DNA from: Streptomyces sp. NBC_00306
GTDB lineage: Bacteria; Actinomycetota; Actinomycetes; Streptomycetales; Streptomycetaceae
Length of the DNA: 64,000 nucleotides
NCBI RefSeq assembly: GCF_036169555.1
Contig: NZ_CP108032.1
Location: 6,696,001-6,760,000 of the forward strand
Direction of reading: 5' to 3'
Shown here: in pieces, positions 57,621 to 64,000 of the stretch
How positions within the stretch are numbered: the stretch's first letter is position 1
Layout of the letters: the number at the start of each line of letters is the position of its first letter
Position numbers and translations under genes: made by a program
Notes under the pieces: generated by a model
The model's database searches: none
What the model was told of the DNA's origin: nothing
What the model saw: the letters and a program-made list of their open reading frames with translations, nothing else

Positions 57621-58289
57621 TTGCACAGCTCATTACGGACCACAGACACCGCCGCCGGGGAACCGGGGCACCGGATACCCGTGGTGGTCAACGCGGCGGA
57701 TCCCGTGTCCCGTGCGGGCGCGATGAGTCTGCTGCGGCAGCAGCCGGTGATCGACTTCGTCGAGGACTCGGAGGCCGGGCCGGGCACCGTGGTCGTGCTG
57801 ATCAGCGATACGCCGGACGAGACCACCCTGGCGAGACTGCGCAGACTGGTACGCAGCGACGGCGCCCGTGCCGTGCTCGTGGTGGGTGTGATCCGGGAGG
57901 CGCAACTGCTCGACGTCATCGAGTGCGGCGTCGGCACCATCGTGTGGCGGCAGGAAGCCACCGCGCAGCGGCTGTTGCAGGCCGTGCTCGCGGCGTCCCG
58001 GGGTGACGGAGACCTCCCGGGCGACCTGCTGGGGCGGTTGATCAGCCAAGTAGGAACGTTGCAGCGGACGGCCGCCAACCACTCGGGTGTTCCTTCCTCC
58101 GGTCTGGCGCCACGCGAGGTCGACGTCCTGCGACTGGTCGCGGAAGGGCTCGACACCGGAGAGATCGCGAGCAAGCTCGCCTACTCCGAACGGACCGTCA
58201 AGAACGTCGTGCACGGGCTGACCACGCGTCTGCACCTCCGAAACCGGGCACATGCCGTGGCATATGCCCTGCGAGAAGGCTACATCTGA
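57621..58289 (+). CDS. LuxR-family response-regulator-like protein, first gene before the eCIS genes
   Basis: A 222-residue protein. The N-terminal receiver-like domain (IPVVVNAADPVSRAGAMSLL, TVVVLISDTPDETTLARLRR, RAVLVVGVIREAQLLDVIEC) lacks a clear phospho-accepting Asp pocket. The C-terminal LuxR helix-turn-helix is LAPREVDVLRLVAEGLDTGE, IASKLAYSERTVKNVVHGLT. TTG at 57621 is the best start: GGGGAG is 7 bases upstream. Codon 5 is then TTA (57633-57635), so its translation would depend on bldA. It is divergent from the LAL regulator and 133 bases before the DUF4255 gene. Confidence 0.88.
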   Translation: MHSSLRTTDTAAGEPGHRIPVVVNAADPVSRAGAMSLLRQQPVIDFVEDSEAGPGTVVVLISDTPDETTLARLRRLVRSDGARAVLVVGVIREAQLLDVIECGVGTIVWRQEATAQRLLQAVLAASRGDGDLPGDLLGRLISQVGTLQRTAANHSGVPSSGLAPREVDVLRLVAEGLDTGEIASKLAYSERTVKNVVHGLTTRLHLRNRAHAVAYALREGYI

Positions 58290-58422
58290 CCCAACAGGCG
58301 GGCGGACAGGGCCACTCGGGCACCGTGCTCTGCCCCCTCGACGTCCCCGGCGTGCCCTGCGGAGTCGGCGCTCCTGAGGGCACGATCGGCGGACAGACTC
58401 ACGACGGGGCAGGAGCACGACG

Positions 58423-59160
58423 GTGATCCACGAGGTGGACGAGGTCCTCAAGGGACTGATCGGGGGTGGCGCCCTGGCCGGCTCGGGCATCGAGATCTCC
58501 TTCGAAGCCCCGACCCGCGACTGGGCCGCGCGGCGCAACCAGCCCGCCGTCAACGCCTATCTGTACGACATCCGCGAGGACGTGAAGCGGCGTGAACGCG
58601 GCGCCGTCGCCGTCCTCGACGAACGGGGACTCGTCGTGCGCCGCCGCCAGCCGCCCCGCTGGTTCCGCCTGTCCTACCTGGTCACCGCGTGGACCAAGCG
58701 GCCCGAGGACGAGCACCGGCTGCTGTCCGCGGTGCTGGCCACCTTGATCCCCCGCGAGATCCTGCCCGCCGACGAGCTCCCCGGAGCGCTCGGCGAACTG
58801 GGCCTGTCCGTGCCCCTCACGGTCGCAGGCCTGCACACCGAGGCGCGCTCCATGGCGGAGATCTGGAGCGCGCTGGGCGGTGAACTGAAGCCGTCCCTGG
58901 ACCTGGTGGTGACGGCTCCCTTCCCGGCCTACCCCGAGTACGACGCGGGCCCGCCGGTCACGGAGGGCGCGGCGGTGCGTGTGCGCGGCATCGACGGGAC
59001 CCTGGAGGGCTCGCCCGAGCGGCGGCACCGGCCGCACCATCTGGCGTCCGCGACAGCCGCCCGCGCCGGGGCGACGGCGGCCCCGGAGGAGCACGGCGGC
59101 GGGCCGCCGGCCGCGTCGCGGGAAGCAGACGGCCCGGGCCGGAGGAATCAGGGCACATGA
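58423..59160 (+). CDS. eCIS DUF4255 (Pvc16-like) protein
   Basis: A 245-residue DUF4255-family protein. The family core is IHEVDEVLKGLIGGGALAGS, then IEISFEAPTRDWAARRNQPA (the ISFxxPxxxW(A/S) block), VNAYLYDIREDVKRR, and PPRWFRLSYLVTAWTKRPED with LLSAVLATLIPREILP. DUF4255 proteins act in tail-tube/sheath capping and length determination of contractile injection systems (inference from phage-like and Pvc16 roles). The C-terminal 60 residues are low-complexity. GTG at 58423; the ATPase gene overlaps it by 4 bases. Confidence 0.9.
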   Translation: MIHEVDEVLKGLIGGGALAGSGIEISFEAPTRDWAARRNQPAVNAYLYDIREDVKRRERGAVAVLDERGLVVRRRQPPRWFRLSYLVTAWTKRPEDEHRLLSAVLATLIPREILPADELPGALGELGLSVPLTVAGLHTEARSMAEIWSALGGELKPSLDLVVTAPFPAYPEYDAGPPVTEGAAVRVRGIDGTLEGSPERRHRPHHLASATAARAGATAAPEEHGGGPPAASREADGPGRRNQGT

Positions 59161-61226
59161 GCACGTACACCCCGACGGAGACCGACGGCGAGGCGGCTCC
59201 GACCGCACACCCGGCGGCACCCGGACACAACGCGGCGACGACAGCGGAGGAAGCCGACCTCGGCGCTCTCCTCGGCCGGCTCTCGCAACTGCGCGACAGC
59301 GTCGCCCGGTTGGTCGACCACCGTGCCGCCACCGACCCCACCGCCACCGACCCCCTGCGCGGGCTCTATCTGTCCGAGGAGGCCGTACGGCATCTGCTGC
59401 GGCCCGTGTCGCCGGACCCCGCCGGATCCGCGCCGGACCACGACGGGCCCGAGGACCGACTGGCGCGACTGGCCGGGCGGTTCGGGCTCACCGGGCTGGA
59501 CGTGCGCCTTCTGCTCATCGCCCTCGCCCCCGATCTGGACCGCACCTTCGAGCCCCTGTACGGCTACCTCAACGACGACGTCAGCCGGCGGCGCGCCACC
59601 GTCGGGCTCGCCCTCGACCTGTGCGGACTGCCCGCGCACAACCCCGGAGCGCGGGCGAGGGTCCATCCGTCGGCGCTCCTGTGCACGCTCGGGCTGCTGG
59701 TGGTGGAGGAGCCCGAACGGCCCTTCCTCAGCCGTTCGTTGCGCGTCCCCGGCCGGGTCGTCGCCCATCTCCTCGGCGACGACACCCCGGACGCCGCGCT
59801 CACGGGTCATCTCCGCCCGCTCGCGGCGGCTTCGGGACCGTACGACGAGGGGTTCACCCGCAGGCTCGCCAAGCGGCTCGGCAGCCGGCCGGCCGTCGTC
59901 CATCTGCGCGAACACCGGGAGGGCGACGGGCTCGTGTACGCCGCGGCAGCTCTGCGCGCGGCGGGTACCGATGCCCTGCACTTCACCCCCTCGGCGGCCA
60001 AGGACCAGCTTCCCGACCTTCTCCCTCGCTTGCTCCGCGAAGCCCGTCTGCGCGGCTGCGCGATCGTGGTGTCACCGCTGCCCGAGCAACCGGGCGCGCT
60101 CCTGCGGGCGTTGAGCTCGGCCGACGTACCCGTCCTGTACGCCGGGACCCGGCCGTACGACCCGCAGTGGTGCGAGCGCGATCCGCTGGTCCTCGACGCG
60201 CCCCGGCTGCGTGCGGGCGCCGTGGACGTCTGGTCCGCCGCGCTCGGACCCGCGGCGGACGGTCCGGGGCTCGATCTGGCGGCCACCGTCGCCCCCTACC
60301 GGCTCGGCGGGGACCGCATCGGGCGCGCCGCCCGCGCTGGCCTGGACCTCGCCGCGTTCGACGGCACCCCGTTGACCGCCGCCCACCTGCGGCTCGCCGC
60401 ACGGCAGCAGACCACGTCCGGTCTGGAGCGCCATGCCCGGCGGATCCGCCCCGAGGTCGGCTGGAACGATCTCGTCCTGCCGGAGAAGCCGCTCGGCCAA
60501 CTGCACGAACTCGCCCTGCGCGCCCGCCATCGCGACCAGGTCCTCGGCGACTGGCGGCTGAGCGCCGGGGGAGGACGGGGCCGTGGCGTCCTCGGGCTCT
60601 TCGCGGGCGAGTCCGGCACCGGCAAGACGCTGTCCGCCGAGGTCGTCGCCGCCGAACTCGGCCTGGATCTCTACGTGGTCCAGCTCTCCTCGATCGTCGA
60701 CAAGTACGTCGGCGAGACAGAGAAGAACCTCGAACGGATCTTCACCGAGGCCGACCGCACCGATGCCGTCCTCCTCTTCGACGAGGCGGACGCCGTGTTC
60801 GGCAAGCGCTCGGAGGTCAAGGACTCCCACGACAAACACGCCAATATGGAGAGCGCCTACCTGCTCCAGCGTCTTGAGTCCTTCGAGGGCATCGCCCTGC
60901 TCACCACCAACCTGCGCGCCAACATCGACGAGGCGTTCACCCGGCGGCTCGACCTGGTGGTCGACTTCCCGTTCCCGGACGCCGGTCAGCGGCTGGCCCT
61001 GTGGCGGCACAGTCTCGCCTCCGTGCCGTGCGCGGACGACACGGAACCGGCCGCGGTCGCCCGCGACTTCGAGCTCGCCGGCGGCTCCATCCGCAGCGCC
61101 GTCGTCACCGCCGCCTACGCCGCCGCGGGCCGCTCCGGACAGGTGACGACGGCCGACCTGCGGGAGGGCGCCGAGCGCGAGTACCGCAAGGCCGGCCGTC
61201 TGGTCCCGGGCGAGGGGAACTGGTGA
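59157..61226 (+). CDS. eCIS-associated AAA+ ATPase
   Basis: A 689-residue protein. The N-terminal 470 residues contain winged and alpha/beta parts (LAGRFGLTGLDVRLLLIALA, ALDLCGLPAHNP). The AAA+ domain is at the C-terminus, Walker A GLFAGESGTGKTLSAEVVAA (about residue 479), Walker B AVLLFDEADAVFGKRSEVKD (about 536) and an arginine-finger region FTRRLDLVVDFPFPDAGQR. It resembles the Pvc15-type ATPase present in nearly all eCIS loci, needed for assembly or cargo loading. It overlaps the DUF4255 gene; a 26-bp repeat array lies just after it. Confidence 0.92.
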   Translation: MSTYTPTETDGEAAPTAHPAAPGHNAATTAEEADLGALLGRLSQLRDSVARLVDHRAATDPTATDPLRGLYLSEEAVRHLLRPVSPDPAGSAPDHDGPEDRLARLAGRFGLTGLDVRLLLIALAPDLDRTFEPLYGYLNDDVSRRRATVGLALDLCGLPAHNPGARARVHPSALLCTLGLLVVEEPERPFLSRSLRVPGRVVAHLLGDDTPDAALTGHLRPLAAASGPYDEGFTRRLAKRLGSRPAVVHLREHREGDGLVYAAAALRAAGTDALHFTPSAAKDQLPDLLPRLLREARLRGCAIVVSPLPEQPGALLRALSSADVPVLYAGTRPYDPQWCERDPLVLDAPRLRAGAVDVWSAALGPAADGPGLDLAATVAPYRLGGDRIGRAARAGLDLAAFDGTPLTAAHLRLAARQQTTSGLERHARRIRPEVGWNDLVLPEKPLGQLHELALRARHRDQVLGDWRLSAGGGRGRGVLGLFAGESGTGKTLSAEVVAAELGLDLYVVQLSSIVDKYVGETEKNLERIFTEADRTDAVLLFDEADAVFGKRSEVKDSHDKHANMESAYLLQRLESFEGIALLTTNLRANIDEAFTRRLDLVVDFPFPDAGQRLALWRHSLASVPCADDTEPAAVARDFELAGGSIRSAVVTAAYAAAGRSGQVTTADLREGAEREYRKAGRLVPGEGNW

Positions 61227-61276
61227 CTTCCCCGGTCGCGGGCGAGGGCACCTGGTGACCTCCGCGAGGCCGGGTC

Positions 61277-61373
61277 GCTTCACACGGTGAGGACGCCGGT
61301 TCGCCTCACACGGTGAGGACGCCGGGTCGCTTCACACGGTGAAGACGCCGGTTCACTTCACACGGTGAACCGG
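61277..61373. repeat. 26-bp tandem repeats at the end of two convergent eCIS genes
   Basis: Four copies (61277-61302, 61303-61328, 61329-61354, and partial 61355-61373) of gcttcacacggtgaggacgc followed by cggttc. Each holds the palindrome TTCAC-acg-GTGAA-like. The last copy includes the stop codon of the ChW-repeat gene, so the array seems to have grown from that gene's 3' end. Confidence 0.85.
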
Positions 61374-62779
61374 ACCGCCTCCAGCCAGAGCGAGTTCGTC
61401 AGGGTGCCGCCGAAGATGAAGCCCTCGCCGCTGCCGGGCTCGTCACAGCCCAGGCCGTGCCAGCCCTCGTCGCGGACGTGGGCGGTCTGGCAGACGCGGT
61501 TCTTGCCCTCGCCGACGTTGATGACGAACCCCAGCATGTCCGGAGCGCCCTTCTTCCGGCTGCCGATGTAGTTGTCGACGCCGTCGGGCGCGCCCGACCA
61601 CGGCGCGTTGTAGTGGCCCCGGCCGTTGGTCGACTCGGGGTCGTGGACGAAGGCGCTGCCGGCCGTGCCGTCGGTGCCGGACACCGCGATGTTGAGCTTC
61701 TTGATCGGCTTGCCCTTGCCCACGGTGCCCGCCGTCTTGCCGTCGCACGCCGGGTCCGTCCAGCCGTCGCCCTCGACGTAGGCCCGGTAGCAGATGTGCC
61801 GGCCCGACTTCTCGGCGGCCAGCCGCGTGACGGCGTCCGCCGCGGTGTCCTCGGGGGCCTTGGACTCCTTCTTCTCCTCGGAACCGCCACCCCCACCTCC
61901 GCCGCCGTCGTCCGCCGGGGGCGGCGACTGCTCCGGGGCCTGTGTGGGGGTGGGAGGCGTCGGGACGGGGGCGGACACCGAAGGGCTCGGCGGCAGTGTG
62001 CTGACGCCGGCCTCCTGGAGCTTTTCCGTGGCGGCGCTGCGCACCTGGGGCTTGTACGCGATCCACAGCATGACGAAGGTGATCGCGAGCGCCAGGAAGA
62101 CGCCGAGGAAGGTGGCGAGCCAGCCGGGCAGGAACCCACGCTGGACGTAAGTGCCCTCGACGTCCAGCGGCACGGTTCCCGAGCGCTGCACGGCGAGCGT
62201 GTAGGGCCGCTCCTCCTTGGACCCGAACCAGATGATCTGGCGCGGCTTGAGCGTGGTCCTCACGAAGGCCGCGCGGCCGGGTTCGATCTGGATGTTGCTC
62301 GGGTGGATGTCGTACGACAGCTGGTCGCCGGTGTCGCTGCCGCTGACGGAAGCCGTGAGCTTCGTGTTCCCGAGGTTGTCGACGGCGAGCCGCGGACGCC
62401 CGCGGAACCGCCCCTTGACGGTGGGCGGGACGAGTTCGGTCCGTATCTCCGTGAAGGGCGTGATGGTCAGATTGCCCTCGGGGACGGTCGTCGCCTCCGG
62501 GTGCTCGGTCGGGGTGATGCGCACGGCGTACGGGTTCGGGCCCGCCGTCGCGTCCGGGGTGCGCGGTGGTGCGAACCGCAGCTCCACCGTGCCCGTCGTG
62601 CCGGGGTAGATGCGGAGCGTCTGAGGCTCGACGGTGGTCCAGGGCGCGATGTCGCCGACCGGCTCGAAGCGGTACTCGTCGACCACATCACCGGTATTGC
62701 GCACGCGCAGCCGTACCGTCGTGCTGCCGCCGGGGTCCACCGTGGCCGACGCGGGTTCGAGGGAAGTCCAAAGGCTCAC
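61358..62779 (-). CDS. eCIS-linked single-pass membrane protein with C-terminal ChW-like repeats
   Basis: A 473-residue protein. The N-terminus has two Ig-like NPCBM/COG1470-type sandwiches (WTSLEPASATVDPGGSTTVR, RNTGDVVDEYRFE; later RPRLAVDNLGNTKLTASVSG). A membrane helix follows at about 223-243 (WLATFLGVFLALAITFVMLW). A Pro/Gly/Ser-rich linker leads to a C-terminal domain with two ChW-type units: ICYRAYVEGDGWTDPACDGK and VCQTAHVRDEGWHGLGC. It belongs to the group annotated 'hydrolytic protein' near Streptomyces contractile systems. Likely anchors or tethers the particle at the membrane with an outer ligand-binding end (inference). GTG at 62779. Confidence 0.75.
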   Translation of the reverse strand: MSLWTSLEPASATVDPGGSTTVRLRVRNTGDVVDEYRFEPVGDIAPWTTVEPQTLRIYPGTTGTVELRFAPPRTPDATAGPNPYAVRITPTEHPEATTVPEGNLTITPFTEIRTELVPPTVKGRFRGRPRLAVDNLGNTKLTASVSGSDTGDQLSYDIHPSNIQIEPGRAAFVRTTLKPRQIIWFGSKEERPYTLAVQRSGTVPLDVEGTYVQRGFLPGWLATFLGVFLALAITFVMLWIAYKPQVRSAATEKLQEAGVSTLPPSPSVSAPVPTPPTPTQAPEQSPPPADDGGGGGGGGSEEKKESKAPEDTAADAVTRLAAEKSGRHICYRAYVEGDGWTDPACDGKTAGTVGKGKPIKKLNIAVSGTDGTAGSAFVHDPESTNGRGHYNAPWSGAPDGVDNYIGSRKKGAPDMLGFVINVGEGKNRVCQTAHVRDEGWHGLGCDEPGSGEGFIFGGTLTNSLWLEAVRFTV

Positions 62780-62889
62780 GAGCCCACGCTAGGCGGCGAG
62801 TCGGCAGGCGTCAGGAGTCGCAGGGGCACACCGGATGTCCTCGCGGACCTCCCGTGTGCCCTCCCCGTGCGGCGTCGGTCCCGGGTTCC

Positions 62890-64000
62890 CTACCGCTTCT
62901 CGCTGTCGCTCTCCGAGGACCACTCGGAGTGCGAGGAGTCCGGGTCGTGGCCGACGGTCCTCTCCGACATCGGCCCCTGGAGCACGCCGTTCTCCAGCCG
63001 CACGCCGGTCGCGTTGGCCTTGGCCTCGACCGCCGCCGCGACCTGGGGGTGGGCCCGCATCCACTCGGGCATCAGCCAGCCGGGGAAGAACTGGTCGTGG
63101 GTGCCGGAGGCCTCGACCTCGTACCCGTTGGGCCGGCCGATGTGCTCGTTGACCGCGTCGAACGCCCACTGGCAGCTGCGGCACGCCTTCTTGACGCCGC
63201 CCATCATGACCTTCTCCGGCTCGCCCGGGTCTCTCGGATTCGCCAGCCAGTTCGCGACGTGCTTGCCCAGCACGGTCATCTCGCCGTGCTGGGACGTCTT
63301 GCCGGCCTCGGTGCCACCGACCGCGAACCACTGGAACGGCCTGCGCATGGCGGCGTCGAGAGCGAGCAGCCCCGGAGCGTTGCCGTGCTTCTTGGCGTAG
63401 TCGCCCGACGACAGGGCCTTGAGCTTCGTCCGGTCCTTCTCGCGGGCGTGCTGCATCTCGGGGGACATCGCCACGTACTTCTGCAGCTCTGCCTCGACGA
63501 CCTGCTGGTCCCTCTCGATGACCCGCTTGTCGCCCGTGTTCCCCGCGATGGCCAGCGAGCCGTCGGGAAGGAGCGACACGGCCAGGTGCGGCGTGATCTT
63601 CCCCTTGCCGCGTTCGGGGTTGCCGCTCTTGTTGGTGTACTCCGAGTTCGTGCCGACGATGGTCCGCAGAGCGATACGGGACATCCGGTCCAGCATGCGC
63701 AGGGTCACGTCCCGGTCCTCAGCGGCGGTCGGCTCCTTCTGCTGGTACTTGCCCTTGGTGTCCTCCTCGGTACCGGAGGAGACCCGCTGGACGTTGAGCG
63801 TGCCCGCGCCCCGCTCCCGCCCACGCGCGCCGCGGGCGGAACCCGCGGACCCGCCCGCGCGGCCCTCGCTCTCCACGGCCCGCTGCACCGGCGCCGGCCC
63901 GCTCATCACTTGACGCGCGGCCTCCTTCGCCTCGACCTCCGCCCAGTCACGGGGGTCGGAGATCATCAGCCCGTCGCCGTTGTCGGTGCCGGGTACGGGC
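62890..64000 (-). CDS. Putative eCIS cargo with deaminase-like C-terminal domain, 5' end beyond the window
   Basis: From the window edge the frame is open for at least 369 codons; a possible ATG is at 63966 but the frame continues upstream. The N-terminal part (DWAEVEAKEAARQVMSGPAP, then VQRAVE) resembles the E-A-x-x-x-A-x-x-V-M-x-x-P-x-P-V-Q-R lead of DUF4157-type eCIS core proteins. A low-complexity, charged linker follows. From about residue 85 (counted from 63966) a globular domain has HGEM at 227-230 and KKACRSCQW with CxxC at 262/265. This is the zinc triad of the cytidine-deaminase-like toxin superfamily. An N-terminal strand pair LAVSLLPDGSLAIAGNTG precedes it. Likely an injected nucleic-acid or nucleotide deaminase. 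Confidence 0.65.
   Translation of the reverse strand, partial: PVPGTDNGDGLMISDPRDWAEVEAKEAARQVMSGPAPVQRAVESEGRAGGSAGSARGARGRERGAGTLNVQRVSSGTEEDTKGKYQQKEPTAAEDRDVTLRMLDRMSRIALRTIVGTNSEYTNKSGNPERGKGKITPHLAVSLLPDGSLAIAGNTGDKRVIERDQQVVEAELQKYVAMSPEMQHAREKDRTKLKALSSGDYAKKHGNAPGLLALDAAMRRPFQWFAVGGTEAGKTSQHGEMTVLGKHVANWLANPRDPGEPEKVMMGGVKKACRSCQWAFDAVNEHIGRPNGYEVEASGTHDQFFPGWLMPEWMRAHPQVAAAVEAKANATGVRLENGVLQGPMSERTVGHDPDSSHSEWSSESDSEKR

Noticed and set aside
1..64000. CRISPR arrays, tRNA or rRNA genes, IS elements, integrases
   Set aside because: No direct-repeat array with spacers, no tRNA T-loop and anticodon-arm arrangement, no rRNA-like stretch and no transposase or integrase product were seen.

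Overview
The window is high-GC DNA with overlapping start and stop codons, GTG and TTG starts, Tat signals, an SsgA-like sporulation protein and rare TTA codons. Together these point to a Streptomyces chromosome. I saw no rRNA, tRNA, insertion sequence, integrase or CRISPR array, and gene content looks like accessory to semi-conserved chromosome rather than a mobile island.

Left part (1-22.4 kb): mostly single genes and small units. They include a frameshifted DUF6221 gene, a VOC protein, an XRE regulator, an SsgA-like protein with an upstream Crp-like palindrome, a secreted PI-PLC-like enzyme and an orphan ImmA/IrrE-like metalloprotein. ATP-dependent DNA ligase, an FBP-domain protein and pterin carbinolamine dehydratase follow. 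A WYL regulator is divergent from two unknown genes, and an AraC regulator is divergent from an NmrA-like protein. Then come a methyltransferase, a lone ricin-type lectin, an aldo/keto reductase and a striking relic: an intact pqqA followed by short fragments of pqqB and pqqE. An acyl-CoA ligase, a LysR/BASS transporter pair and a 2Fe-2S protein complete the part.

Middle (22.7-35.2 kb): a five-gene minus-strand operon encodes a ketopantoate-reductase-like protein and an NAD-type formate dehydrogenase whose molybdenum subunit is split at a domain boundary, ending with fdhD. A GntR regulator at 31.1 kb shares a 13-bp operator with this operon. A KAS III paralogue, a NUDIX protein and an ArsR/MFS pair lie around it.

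Sugar and Ebo region (34-53.6 kb): a ROK regulator precedes a sugar ABC importer, a Gfo/Idh/MocA dehydrogenase and a TIM-barrel isomerase. A 34-bp motif upstream of the ROK gene recurs at 41.5 kb, before a second operon. That operon starts with a 1229-residue secreted protein (GSDH, PKD, CBM6-like, ThuA, DUF1080). It continues into an Ebo-type metabolite-traffic cluster in which an inositol-phosphate-synthase-like protein sits where other Ebo clusters have a dehydroquinate-synthase-like EboD. It ends with a Tat-exported TIM-barrel protein. The likely theme is uptake and 3-keto-type oxidation of a sugar or cyclitol, coupled to production or movement of a metabolite across the membrane.

Right end (54.6-64 kb): the edge of a contractile injection system (eCIS) locus. 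It has a large ATP-binding LuxR regulator, a second LuxR regulator, a DUF4255 baseplate/cap protein, the AAA+ ATPase and a membrane protein with ChW-like repeats. The last gene is a cargo-like protein, open at the window edge, with a deaminase-type HxE/CxxC motif. Both regulators carry TTA codons, as does the SsgA-like gene, suggesting bldA-dependent developmental control.
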